Shown: positions 9,445 through 18,383 of the stretch, piece by piece
Layout of the letters: each line of letters begins with the position of its first letter
Numbering within the stretch: position 1 is the first letter of the stretch
Source: DASYLJ01 sp964432595
GTDB taxonomy: Bacteria; Desulfobacterota; Binatia; DP-6
Assembly (NCBI GenBank): GCA_964432595.1
Contig: CAYSOF010000006.1
Span: forward strand, 186,001 to 250,000
Direction of reading: 5' to 3'
Length of the DNA stretch: 64,000 nucleotides
Translations under genes and position numbers: made by a program
Notes under the pieces: generated by a model
The model's database searches: none
What the model saw: only the letters and a program-made list of their open reading frames with translations
Told to the model about the DNA's origin: nothing

Positions 9445-9878
9445 GTGACCTCCTGCCCAGGCGGTGATGCAGCGGGCGTACCAGCATCCGTGGGGTCCGC
9501 ACGGGCGTCTCGCCCCGATGTCGATGGATGTTGGCGCCTCCCCTCCTTCCGGGAGACGTTCTCCCCCGTGGTGCGGCGCGAAGCGCCCCGGCCTCCCGGC
9601 CGCCCGCCCCGGCGGGCGGGGACACCCGGCCCGGGCGGATGCCGGCGCGTACGGCAATCCGCCGACGGTCGCCGTCCACGGATGAACGGTCCGCGGCCCC
9701 TGCGGGGCATCGAACGGAAAGCTTTCCGAGCACTTGGATGTGGTATCCCACGCGCGGAACGCGCGCAGTCTTGTGCCATCGTCGGACGTGTCTGTGCCGT
9801 GGTGGCACACGGCGGCGGCCGCGGCCCCGTCGATTCGGCCCCGGATGCGCGGCCCGCTCCTTGCTTGTCAAAGGAAAC
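9445..9878. other. 434-base intergenic region with several dyads
   Basis: No convincing gene is seen. It contains a perfect hairpin at 9600-9619 (9-base arms CCGCCCGCC/GGCGGGCGG, 2-base loop), a 14-base perfect palindrome CGGAAAGCTTTCCG at 9715-9728, and a stem TGTGCC/GGCACA at 9793-9809. It lies between divergent small genes, so it must hold both promoters; a structured RNA cannot be excluded. Confidence 0.5.
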
Positions 9879-10112
9879 GTGCTGTCACTCTCCGGTTCCC
9901 CGCGCCGTCCCGCGCCCTCCGAACCAACGCTCGCCCTCGACGACGTCCGCGTCCTGTCCGACGCGGGCGCCGTCCTGGTGCTCGCAGTCCGCGCCCAGCG
10001 GCTCGTGATCGCCAAGCGCAACCTGCAGGCCGGCACCACCGTCAGCGCCGAAGGCGACTGCGGCCGCGTCGTCCTCACCGAACGCTACGCGAACGCGATC
10101 GGCGTGCTGTAG
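9879..10112 (+). CDS. Small hypothetical protein
   Basis: A 77-residue protein from GTG 9879, which has a weak AAAGGAA just upstream. The C-terminal 50 residues (LALDDVRVLSDAGAVLVLAV, then ending RYANAIGVL) alternate hydrophobic and charged residues like a small beta-rich domain. No homologue is recognised. It converges with the AAA ATPase gene, 7 bases away. It could be spurious, but the composition is more protein-like than in the other frames. Confidence 0.4.
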   Translation: MLSLSGSPRRPAPSEPTLALDDVRVLSDAGAVLVLAVRAQRLVIAKRNLQAGTTVSAEGDCGRVVLTERYANAIGVL

Positions 10113-10119
10113 TCAGCCG

Positions 10120-11634
10120 TCAGGCGCGGGGGCCTTCGCGCGGCGACGCGCGCACCGCGCGGTCGTAGGCCCAGTTCCGGATCAGGTCGACCTGCTCCTT
10201 CATCGTCTTCGACAGCGGGACGACGTTGGCCGTGGCGTTCATCAGATCCTTGGCCGTGAGCTCGCGATCGGCGAGCCGTGCCGTCGTGAGCGCCGAGACG
10301 ACGCACTGCTCGATCTCCGCGCCGGTCCAGCCCTTGGTGAACTTCTTGAGCGGCTCGAGGTCCCAGCCGGCGGCGTCGATGCCCCGGCGCTGGAGATGCA
10401 CGTTGAAGATGTCGATCCGCTCCTGATCGGCCGGCAGGTCGACGAAGAACACCTCGTCGAAACGCCCCTTGCGGATCATCTCCGCGGGCAGGAGGTCGAT
10501 GCGGTTCGCCGTGGCGCCGACGAACAGCCCGCGCGGCTTCTCCTGCATCCAGGTGAGGAAGAAGGCGAAGATGCGACCGAGATCGCCTTCCTTCGCCTTG
10601 GCGTTGATCGCCGCCTCGATCTCGTCGAACCAGACGATCGCCGGCGCCATCGCCTCCAGCATGTGGCAGGCGGCCGCGAACGCGCCCTCGGGCTGGCCGT
10701 GACGCCCGGAGAACACCTCGATCATGTCGATGCGGTAGAGCGGCAGCCCGAAGCACGACGCGATGGCCTTGATGCAGAGGCTCTTGCCGCAGCCCGAGAT
10801 CCCCATGACGAGCACGCCCTTCGGCACGATCTCGAGGCCGATGCTGTCGCGCATCTGGAACAGCTTCCGGCGCTCGAGGAGCCACTTCTTCATCAGCTCC
10901 ATGCCGCCGACGTCCTCGATGCTGGTGTGCGTCGGAATGAACTCCACCATGCCGCTGCGGTTCACGAGCTGGCGCTTCTCCTCGAGCAGGGCCGGGACGG
11001 CCGACTCGTCGAGCGTGCGGTTCGCGGCCAGCGCGCGCCGGATGGCATGACGGCTCTCGTCGAGCGTGAGGCCCTGGAGCGCGCGCGCCAGCTGGAAACG
11101 GGTGGCCTCGTCGGTGGTGAGCGTGCCGCCGGCCGTCGTGATCGCCTCCGACTCGTTCTCCAGAAACGTGATCAGCTCCGGCAGGTCGGGCACGGCCAGC
11201 TCCAGGTAGACCATGCTGCGCTCGAGCTCCTCGGGCAGGTAGCGCACCGGCGAGACGATGATGACGAACTTGCCACGGTCGAGGCACGCTTCGTAGAGGT
11301 CGCGCAGGCGGCGGCGCACGTCGGGCTTCTCGCGGAGCGGCTCGTGGAAGTCGCGCAGCATGAAGAGGCCGGGGCCCTCGTGGGCCGCGATGCCGTCCAG
11401 GGCCTCGCGCGCACCGCGGGCCGGGGTCTCCGGCGGCTCGCCGTCCTGGTGCAGCCCTTCGGTGAGGCTCCACGTGAAGACCGGCACCGGGGACGGAAAC
11501 AGACGCTGGGACGCCTCGTGCAGCAGCGCGCGGACGCGCAGCTCCTCGGCGGAACGGATGTAGGCGATCGGCCGGCCCGATTCGACGATTTCGCGGACGA
11601 GGCGGAGGGCGCGGCTCTCGGTGGCGTCACTCAT
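10120..11634 (-). CDS. Ycf46-like AAA+ ATPase
   Basis: A 504-residue cytoplasmic AAA+ protein. The N-domain (RPIAYIRSAEELRVRALL, then FVIIVSPV) matches the degenerate first half of Ycf46-type ATPases. The C-terminal half is a full AAA module: Walker A GISGCGKS (278-285), Walker B IVWFDE (333-338), sensor region FVGATANRID and arginine finger in RKGRFDE, then a helical lid. Cyanobacterial Ycf46 has been linked to CO2 uptake and photosynthesis; the role in other bacteria is unknown. It diverges from the AhpD-like gene across 67 bases. Family assignment is good, function open. Confidence 0.85.
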   Translation of the reverse strand: MSDATESRALRLVREIVESGRPIAYIRSAEELRVRALLHEASQRLFPSPVPVFTWSLTEGLHQDGEPPETPARGAREALDGIAAHEGPGLFMLRDFHEPLREKPDVRRRLRDLYEACLDRGKFVIIVSPVRYLPEELERSMVYLELAVPDLPELITFLENESEAITTAGGTLTTDEATRFQLARALQGLTLDESRHAIRRALAANRTLDESAVPALLEEKRQLVNRSGMVEFIPTHTSIEDVGGMELMKKWLLERRKLFQMRDSIGLEIVPKGVLVMGISGCGKSLCIKAIASCFGLPLYRIDMIEVFSGRHGQPEGAFAAACHMLEAMAPAIVWFDEIEAAINAKAKEGDLGRIFAFFLTWMQEKPRGLFVGATANRIDLLPAEMIRKGRFDEVFFVDLPADQERIDIFNVHLQRRGIDAAGWDLEPLKKFTKGWTGAEIEQCVVSALTTARLADRELTAKDLMNATANVVPLSKTMKEQVDLIRNWAYDRAVRASPREGPRA

Positions 11635-11701
11635 GGGTCTCGCGATAGGAGACGCGGCGGCGCTGCTTGTCAACCGTGGGCCGCGCGCGCATAGGAGGCG
11701 C

Positions 11702-12796
11702 GTGTCCACCGCCGTCGACCGCGGCTCCGTGCTGGAGACGACCGAATGGGGCACGTGCCTCGTGCCGTCGGTCCCCGTGCCCGCGGCCCTGGCCGCGGAG
11801 GTGAAGCGTCTCGGTGGCGCCGGCGGGTGGCTCGGCTACGTGGCGCCCGCGCCGTGGGTCGCGCGCACGACGGCCGTGATGTCGGCGCGCCCGTTCGCGT
11901 TCGCCCCGCTGCAACTCTGCGACGTGCTCGGGCTGATCGTGAGCCAGGACAACTCGTGCCGGTACTGCTACGGCGCACAGCGCGCGTTCATGAAGCTGCT
12001 CGGCCATGCCGACGCCTACATCGACCAGCTCGAGCGCGACGCGCACGTGGCCGACCTGCCGCCGCTCGATCGCGTCGCGATCGACGTCGCGCGGCGCCTG
12101 TCGCGCGGGCAGCCGCGCCTGACGGGCGCCGACGTCGAACGGCTCGCGCAGGCCGGCCTGACGCGGGAGGCCGCCGTGGAAGTCGTGCTCGCGATCGCGG
12201 GCATCACGTTCGCGAACCGCCTGTCGACGCTGCTCGCCTTCCCGATGGAGTCGATGGAGACGCTCGTCGACAAGCCGCTGTTTCGGTTGGTGCGTCCGCT
12301 GGTCGCGTGGCAGATGCGGCCGCGGCACGCCGCGCCGGCGACGCCCGTGACGGACGACGGCGCCCCGTGGAGCCGCCTCGTCGGTGCGCTCGGCCGATCG
12401 CCGGCCGCGCGGCACATGCGAACGATCGTCGACGACGCGATCGCCTCGCCCGTGCTGCCGCGCTCGACCAAGGGGCTCATGATGGCGGTGATCGGCCGCG
12501 CGCTCGGCTGCACCTATTCCGAGAGCGAGGCGCGGCGCGTGGCGGAGGCCGCCGGCGTCGCGCACGACGAGATCGACGACGTCCTCGCGAACCTCGGCTC
12601 GCCGCGTCTCCCCGCGCGCGACGCACGGCTCGTCGCGTTCGCGCGCGAGACCGTGCGCTATCAGACGCCCGTCATCCAGCGTCGCGTGCGCGAGGCCACC
12701 GCCGGCCTCACGCACGAGGAGATTCTCGAGACCGTCGGCATCGTCGGGCTCGCGAACACGCTCGGCCGGTTCTCGGTCGTGCTCGACGCGTGCTGA
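11702..12796 (+). CDS. Two-domain AhpD-like (carboxymuconolactone decarboxylase fold) protein
   Basis: A 364-residue protein with two all-helical CMD/AhpD-type units. The first has the peroxidase-like pair C86-x-x-C89 (QDNSCRYCYGAQ); in the second the matching region (GRALGCTYSESEA) has only one Cys, so it is probably not redox-active. AhpD proteins reduce disulfides in peroxide defence, but many relatives are uncharacterised. GTG 11702 follows AGGAGG at only 3 bases, and no better start is seen. The 3' end overlaps the cyclase gene by 7 bases, so the two are co-translated. Confidence 0.8.
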   Translation: MSTAVDRGSVLETTEWGTCLVPSVPVPAALAAEVKRLGGAGGWLGYVAPAPWVARTTAVMSARPFAFAPLQLCDVLGLIVSQDNSCRYCYGAQRAFMKLLGHADAYIDQLERDAHVADLPPLDRVAIDVARRLSRGQPRLTGADVERLAQAGLTREAAVEVVLAIAGITFANRLSTLLAFPMESMETLVDKPLFRLVRPLVAWQMRPRHAAPATPVTDDGAPWSRLVGALGRSPAARHMRTIVDDAIASPVLPRSTKGLMMAVIGRALGCTYSESEARRVAEAAGVAHDEIDDVLANLGSPRLPARDARLVAFARETVRYQTPVIQRRVREATAGLTHEEILETVGIVGLANTLGRFSVVLDAC

Positions 12797-13563
12797 TCCT
12801 CACGGTGCTCCTCGCGGCCGGCGTCGTCGCGCTCGCGGCGTACGCCGTGACGGCGGCGCGCACGAACGCGGCGCAGACCCGCCGCATCGCGGCGGCCACG
12901 CACGACCTCGAGTCGCTGCAGCACGCATTCTCGCGCTTCGCGCCGGCGCGCGTGGTGGACGACATCGCGCAGGGCCGTCAGACGACGCCGGAGCGCAAGG
13001 AGATCACGGTGCTCTTCACCGATCTCCAGGGCTTCACGCCGCTCGCCGAGCGGCTCGACCCGGGCGTGCTGGTCGAGGTGCTGAACGGCTGGCTGCGCCG
13101 CATGAGCACGGTGCTGACGGCGCACCAGGGGCACGTCGCGAAGTTCATCGGCGACGGCATCATGGCGCTGTTCGGCGCGCTCGAGCCCAATCCGTGGCAG
13201 ACGAACGACGCCGCGCACGCGGCCCTCGCGATGCGCGCGGCGCTCGCGGACTACAACACGACGCTCGTCGCCGAGGGCCTGCCGGCCCTCGCCATGGGCA
13301 TCGGCATCCATCGCGGCTCGGTCGTCGCCGGGGTCCTCGGCAGCGCCGACCTCGTCGAGTACGGCGTCGTCGGCAGCACCGTCAACATCGCCTCGCGCGT
13401 CGAGGGCCTGACGCGGACGCTCGGGGTGGACATCCTCGTCACCGCCGACGTCGGTGAGACCCTCGACAAGCGCTTCCGCCGCGAGCCGATGCCGCCGTCG
13501 ATGGTGAAAGGGCTCGCGACGCCCCTGCAGACGTTTGCGCTGCGCGGCTTCGACGACGCGTGA
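12790..13563 (+). CDS. Membrane-anchored class III adenylate/guanylate cyclase
   Basis: A 257-residue cyclase: one N-terminal membrane helix (about 2-20), a short coiled linker and a single catalytic domain facing the cytoplasm. The metal-binding aspartates are D78 (VLFTDLQGFT) and D122 (KFIGDGIMALFG); the transition-state pair is N199/R203 (VNIASRVE). The purine-specificity position reads EYGVVG where many bacterial adenylate cyclases have EYT, so ATP versus GTP cannot be assigned. GTG 12790 overlaps the AhpD-like gene. Pairing with a redox-type protein suggests, but does not prove, redox-linked cNMP signalling. Confidence 0.88.
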   Translation: MLILTVLLAAGVVALAAYAVTAARTNAAQTRRIAAATHDLESLQHAFSRFAPARVVDDIAQGRQTTPERKEITVLFTDLQGFTPLAERLDPGVLVEVLNGWLRRMSTVLTAHQGHVAKFIGDGIMALFGALEPNPWQTNDAAHAALAMRAALADYNTTLVAEGLPALAMGIGIHRGSVVAGVLGSADLVEYGVVGSTVNIASRVEGLTRTLGVDILVTADVGETLDKRFRREPMPPSMVKGLATPLQTFALRGFDDA

Positions 13564-13613
13564 GCCGATACCGTTGGCGCCGTTCGGCGGGGGTTTGGTA
13601 TGAGGTCGCCCCG

Positions 13614-15338
13614 ATGCTTCACCCGGTGGCACTCGCCCTGTGGGTGGTCGCCGGCCTGACGCAGCCCGCGCACGCCGTCGCGCCGGCGGCGCCCGCGGTC
13701 GTGGGCACCCTCGCCGCGAGCCCGGGAGACCGTCCCGCGGCGCTCGCCGTCGCCGGCAATCGCGCGTACGTCCTCACCGCGGGCGACGGCGCCGCTTCCA
13801 CGCTCGTCGTCGTCGACGTGAGCACGCCCGCGACGCCGCGCGTGGTCGGGCGCACGCCCCTGCCCTTCGCCGCGCGCCGCGTGGTCGCGCGGAAGGGGCT
13901 CGCGTATCTCGCCACCGCCGACCCGGCGCGCGAGCTCGCCGTGCTCGACGTCGCCGACGACGCGGCGGCGCGGGTGCTGGCCACGCTCGACCTCCCCGGC
14001 GCGCTCGAGGCGACGGCCATCGACCTGGCGGAGCCCGACGTCGACAAGCGTCCGCTGCCGGTCGTCTACGTCGGCACCCGCCGCGGCGACGGTGCCGAGC
14101 TGCACACGGTGCTCGTCGCGGAGCCGTCGAAGCCGCGCGCACTCGGCGCCTTCGAGGTCGGCGCGGACGTGCGCGACCTCGCGGTGCGCCACAACGCCGC
14201 CTACCTGGCGACCGCGGACCCGACGCGCGAGCTCGTCGTCTTCGACGGCGTCGGCCCGGGAGCGCTCACCGAGCGCGGCGCGCGCGACCTGCCCGGCGAC
14301 GCGGGCGCCACCGCGGTCGAGGTCGAGCACGGGCGCGTCTGGGTGACGACGCCGAACCAGACCGCGCAGCCCGATCTCCATCTGCTCGACGACGGCTCCG
14401 GCACCGGCGCGCCCGTGCTGCGCGCGTCGCTCGACCTCGGCGCCGACGACGGCGACGTGACGGCGCAGGGCGCGCGCGCGTTCGTCGCCGCGCGGACGTC
14501 GTCCCGGGCGCTCACGGTGGTGCGCGCGGCCGGCACGTCGGCGCGCGTGGCGGACACTGTCGGCAGCGCGGCCCCTGCCGTCGCCGTCGGGCTCGGCCCG
14601 CGTCACGTGTATCTGGCCGGCGCACCGGGCGCGCCGCTGTTGCAGGTGGTCGACCCGGGCGCGCCGCTCGCCGCCGTCGCCGACGGCAACGGCGACGGCC
14701 TCGTCACGGTCGTGTGTCTCGGCGACTCGAACACGATGTTCGACCACGTCGGCGGCCAGCGTCGCGCGTGGTGCGAGCAGCTCGACGACGCCATCGCGAA
14801 CCCGAACTGGCACGTCGTGAATCGCTCGCTCCTCGGCATGACCGCCGTCGACCTCGGCCGCATGCTCGGCGAGCTCACGATGTACGTCGACGCGCCCACG
14901 CCGCATCCCGTCACCATCGACGCCACGCTGCGCCTCGACCGCGCCGACGTCGTGGTCCTGGCGTTCGGCACGAACGACCTGCGCGCCATCACGAACGAGC
15001 TGGCGACGCCCGAGCAGCTCGTCGCCGCCTACCAGGCGCACGAGCGGAAGCTCAGGGCCGGCGGGGTCCCGCTGGTCCTGATCGCGCTGACGCCGCCGAC
15101 GGTGCCGCCCTCACCCGCGTCCGACCTGCCGCGCATCGACGCCGCGAACGCGCTGCTGCGGCGGACGTTTCCCGCCGACCGGCTCCTCGACTTCTCGACC
15201 GGCATGGTTCCGGCCGACTACGGCTACCGCGGCGAGCACGACGGCGTGCACATCGGCCAGAGCGGCCAGCGCAAGCGCATGGAAACCGCCTACCGGCGCC
15301 TCGTTTCCGACGACGACCTCTTCCAGGGCCAACCATGA
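13614..15338 (+). CDS. Secreted beta-propeller/SGNH hydrolase fusion
   Basis: A 574-residue exported protein. ATG 13614 starts a signal peptide ending PAHAVA. Residues 30-350 are propeller blades of the LVIVD type (repeats such as AYLATADPTRELVVFD). From about residue 360 comes an SGNH esterase domain: VCLGDSNTM (nucleophile Ser), AFGTNDLR (block III) and DGVHIG (catalytic Asp/His). Esterases of this kind often deacetylate polysaccharides. The stop overlaps the start of the spermidine-synthase-like gene as ATGA, which gives a two-gene unit. The fusion order is uncommon. Confidence 0.85.
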   Translation: MLHPVALALWVVAGLTQPAHAVAPAAPAVVGTLAASPGDRPAALAVAGNRAYVLTAGDGAASTLVVVDVSTPATPRVVGRTPLPFAARRVVARKGLAYLATADPARELAVLDVADDAAARVLATLDLPGALEATAIDLAEPDVDKRPLPVVYVGTRRGDGAELHTVLVAEPSKPRALGAFEVGADVRDLAVRHNAAYLATADPTRELVVFDGVGPGALTERGARDLPGDAGATAVEVEHGRVWVTTPNQTAQPDLHLLDDGSGTGAPVLRASLDLGADDGDVTAQGARAFVAARTSSRALTVVRAAGTSARVADTVGSAAPAVAVGLGPRHVYLAGAPGAPLLQVVDPGAPLAAVADGNGDGLVTVVCLGDSNTMFDHVGGQRRAWCEQLDDAIANPNWHVVNRSLLGMTAVDLGRMLGELTMYVDAPTPHPVTIDATLRLDRADVVVLAFGTNDLRAITNELATPEQLVAAYQAHERKLRAGGVPLVLIALTPPTVPPSPASDLPRIDAANALLRRTFPADRLLDFSTGMVPADYGYRGEHDGVHIGQSGQRKRMETAYRRLVSDDDLFQGQP

Positions 15339-17764
15339 ACGACACGACGACTCGCGACACCACGCCCATCTCCGCCTTCGCCCTCGGCGTGGTGTGCCTC
15401 GCGGTGATCCTCCTCGAAATCAGCTACACGCGGATCTTCTCGTACAAGCTCTACTACTACTTCACCTACCTCATCATCGGCATCGCGTTGCTCGGCGGCG
15501 GCACGGGCGGGCTGATCGTCGCGCTGTCGAGCCGGCTCCAGCGCGCGGCGCCGGCGACGCTCTTCGGCGTGGCGGGCGTGGCGGCCGGCGCGGTGGTACT
15601 CGGCGGCTACTGGATCGTCGCGCTGACGCAGCTCAACGCGGGCATCATGGCGCGGTCGGTGACGCTGACCCACGTGCTGAACGGGCAGGCCGTGCTCGAG
15701 GAAGGCACGAAGCTGCTGCTGATCAGCGTCACGCTGTTCGCGCCGTTCTTCGCCGCGGGCCTCGCCGTCGCGAAGACGTTCGCCAGCCGGCCGGACGACA
15801 TCGGCCGGCTCTATTTCGCCGACCTCCTCGGCGCCGGCATCGGCTGCGCCGTCGCCGTCCCGCTCCTGTGGACGCTGACGCCGCCCCAGTGCGTCATGCT
15901 GGCCGGCGCGCTCTTCGTCGCCGGCGGGCTCGTGGCCGCGCATCACGTGACGATGCTGCGCGTGCCCGGCGCGGTCCTCGCGGCGGCGCTGCTGGCCGGC
16001 GTCGCCGTGCCGAGCCTGCTGCCGCGACCCGTCACCGACAAAGAGAAGACGATGGCGCAGGTCGAGGCCGCGAACGGGCCGGTGCTGTTCAGCCGCTGGA
16101 ACCCCGTCTTCCGCATCGACGTCGTGCCGAGCCCGATCGACGACAGCGCGCGCGTCCTCGTCCACGACGGCATGTGGGGCGCCGTCATGCGTCGCAACGA
16201 CGGCAACCGCGAGTCGCTCCGCTACTTCGACACGGACGTCCGCATCCTGCCGTTCAAGGTGCTCGGGCCCGATCCGAAGGTGGCGATCATCGGCGCGGCG
16301 GGCGGCCACGAGCTGCTCGCGTCGTGGTACTACGGCGCGGGGCACGTCACCGGCATCGAGCTCAACCCGGTCACGGTCTCGCTGCTGACCACGCACTTCG
16401 CCGACTACACCGGGCATCTGCCCGAGAACGAGCGCATCACGCTGATCAACGCCGAGGCACGCTCGTTCCTCAGCCGGCACGAGGGCACGTTCGACCTCGT
16501 GTGGCTGGTGGCGCCCGACAGCTACGCCGCCATGAACGCGGCGACGTCGGGCGCGTTCGTGCTGTCGGAGAGCTACCTGTACACGGCCGAGATGGTCGAG
16601 CTCGCGCTGTCGCGGCTCGACGACGACGGCATCCTCTGCGCGCAGTTCGGCGAGCTCGACTACACGCACAAGCCGCTGCGGACCGCCCGCTACGTGGCGA
16701 CGGCGCGCGAGGCGTTCCGTCGCGCCGGCATCGCCGACTTCGACCAGCACATCCTCGTCGGCACGACGGCACAGGGCGGGCCCGTCTACTCGACCGTCCT
16801 CTTGAAGAAGACGCCGTTCACGCCCGAGGAGCGCGCGCGGTTCGCCGAGGGCACCGCGCTCGTCGAGGGCGCCGTCGTGCAGTATCCGCCGCCCACCGCC
16901 GCCGATCCGGTGCCGCCGGTCACGGCCATCGTCGACCTGCCGCCCGACCAGCTGCAGACGTGGCTCGCGCGCTACCCGTTCGACGTCGCGCCCGTCACCG
17001 ACGACGAGCCGTTCTTCTGGCACTTCGTCCGCTTCCGCGACGCGCTCGGCGGCGACCGCGTCGCCTTCAACCCCGAGGAGGCGGTCGGCGAGCGGCTGCT
17101 CGCCGTGCTGCTGATCGTCAGCACCGTTTTCGCCGCGCTCTGCCTGTTCGGCCCGATGCTGCTGCGGCGGTCCGCCGTGGCCGGCATCCCCCACCCTGTC
17201 GCGATGGGCGCGTTCTTCGCGTCCATCGGCCTCGGCTTCATTCTGCTGGAGGTCGGCCTGATCCAGCGCTTGACGCTGTTCCTCGGCTATCCGACGCACA
17301 CGCTGAGCGTCACGCTCTGCACGGTGCTGATCTCGACCGGCGTCGGCGCGCTCGTGAGCTCGCGCCGCTCGGGCAGCCGCGCGCAGATCATCGCGCCGGT
17401 GGCGGTCGTCCTCGCGGCGATCATCGTCTTCTACTGCTTCGGGCTCGAGCCGCTGCTCGAGACCGTCAACACGCTGCCGTTCGCGGCGCGCGTGCTGGTC
17501 GCCGTCGCGGTGATCCTGCCGCTCGGCCTCTGCCTGGGCACGTTCATGCCGCTCGGCCTCCGCACCATCGCGGCGCTCAGCGCGCGGCCGGCGGCGCACG
17601 TCGCGTGGGCCTGGGCGGTGAACGGCTTCTTCTCCGTCGTCGGGTCGGTGCTCTCGACGATGGTGTCGATGGCGTGGGGATTTCGCGTGGTGTTCCTCGT
17701 GTCCGGGCTCCTCTACGCGCTCGCCATCGCCGCCCTGCTCGCCACGCCGACCGCACGGCGTTGA
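15335..17764 (+). CDS. Spermidine-synthase-like multipass membrane protein
   Basis: An 809-residue inner-membrane protein with about six N-terminal and seven C-terminal membrane helices flanking a soluble Rossmann domain. The AdoMet site VAIIGAAGGHELLASWYYGA and acidic GIELNP are as in spermidine synthases, with a later VWLVAPDSYAAMN. Such membrane-embedded SpeE-like proteins are common in environmental bacteria and have no proven substrate. ATG 15335 is coupled to the SGNH gene by a 4-base overlap. A surface-glycan role is an inference from that pairing only. Confidence 0.82.
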   Translation: MNDTTTRDTTPISAFALGVVCLAVILLEISYTRIFSYKLYYYFTYLIIGIALLGGGTGGLIVALSSRLQRAAPATLFGVAGVAAGAVVLGGYWIVALTQLNAGIMARSVTLTHVLNGQAVLEEGTKLLLISVTLFAPFFAAGLAVAKTFASRPDDIGRLYFADLLGAGIGCAVAVPLLWTLTPPQCVMLAGALFVAGGLVAAHHVTMLRVPGAVLAAALLAGVAVPSLLPRPVTDKEKTMAQVEAANGPVLFSRWNPVFRIDVVPSPIDDSARVLVHDGMWGAVMRRNDGNRESLRYFDTDVRILPFKVLGPDPKVAIIGAAGGHELLASWYYGAGHVTGIELNPVTVSLLTTHFADYTGHLPENERITLINAEARSFLSRHEGTFDLVWLVAPDSYAAMNAATSGAFVLSESYLYTAEMVELALSRLDDDGILCAQFGELDYTHKPLRTARYVATAREAFRRAGIADFDQHILVGTTAQGGPVYSTVLLKKTPFTPEERARFAEGTALVEGAVVQYPPPTAADPVPPVTAIVDLPPDQLQTWLARYPFDVAPVTDDEPFFWHFVRFRDALGGDRVAFNPEEAVGERLLAVLLIVSTVFAALCLFGPMLLRRSAVAGIPHPVAMGAFFASIGLGFILLEVGLIQRLTLFLGYPTHTLSVTLCTVLISTGVGALVSSRRSGSRAQIIAPVAVVLAAIIVFYCFGLEPLLETVNTLPFAARVLVAVAVILPLGLCLGTFMPLGLRTIAALSARPAAHVAWAWAVNGFFSVVGSVLSTMVSMAWGFRVVFLVSGLLYALAIAALLATPTARR

Positions 17765-17806
17765 CAGCCCCGGCGCCCTCGGCCAGAGGGGCGCATACCC
17801 GTAGCG

Positions 17807-17824
17807 GCGCCGGAGTTCCGGCGC
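17807..17824 (+). terminator. GC-rich hairpin between the membrane gene and the Yip1 gene
   Basis: GCGCCGGA/TCCGGCGC form a perfect 8-base stem with a 2-base loop just before the AGGAAGG of the next gene. There is no T-run; it may stabilise the upstream 3' end or affect downstream translation. Confidence 0.35.
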
Positions 17825-17837
17825 AGGAAGGCACGGC

Positions 17838-18383
17838 ATGGCGACGTTGGTGGAGCGGGCGCTCGGGGCGGCCAGGCTCGACGCCGGGGTCTACGAGGAG
17901 ATCGAGCACGATCCGGCGGCGCTCGGGCAGGCCATGACGGTGGTCGCGGCCGCCGCCGTATGCGCGGGCATCGGCGCGGCGCACGGCGGGGTCGGCGCGA
18001 TCATCGCCGGCGTCGTCACGTCGCTGATCGGCTGGTTCATCTGGGCCGCGCTCACGTGGGTGGTCGGCACGAAGGTCCTGCCCGAGCCGACCACGAAGGC
18101 GACGCTCGGCGAGCTGCTGCGCACGCTCGGCTTCTCCGCGGCACCGGGCGTGCTCGGCATCTTCGGCATCGTCCCGGTGGTCGGCGCGTTCGTGGCGCTG
18201 CTGGCGCTCGGTTGGCAGCTCGCCGCCATGGTCGTCGCCGTCCGCGCGGCGCTCGACTACACGGCCAACGGCCGCGCGATCGCCGTGTGCTTGATCGGGT
18301 TCTTCGTCTACCTGCTCATCGGGATCGTCATTGCGCGCATCGCCTTCATCGGCGTCGCCGCGGGAGCCGCTGCCACCACATGA
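17838..18383 (+). CDS. Yip1-domain membrane protein
   Basis: A 181-residue integral membrane protein with about five helices. The start EEIEHDPAALGQAMTVVAAA and the GWFIWAALTWVVGTKVL segment match bacterial Yip1 (YIP1/DUF1282-like) proteins, a family of unknown bacterial function related to eukaryotic Golgi transport proteins. ATG 17838 follows AGGAAGG. The stop overlaps the acyl-CoA dehydrogenase start as ATGA. Confidence 0.8.
   Translation: MATLVERALGAARLDAGVYEEIEHDPAALGQAMTVVAAAAVCAGIGAAHGGVGAIIAGVVTSLIGWFIWAALTWVVGTKVLPEPTTKATLGELLRTLGFSAAPGVLGIFGIVPVVGAFVALLALGWQLAAMVVAVRAALDYTANGRAIAVCLIGFFVYLLIGIVIARIAFIGVAAGAAATT

Noticed and set aside
15290..17839. A minus-strand frame of about 850 codons opposite the spermidine-synthase-like gene
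   Set aside because: It is Arg/His/Asp-rich with no hydrophobic pattern or motif. The plus strand encodes clear membrane helices and an AdoMet site.
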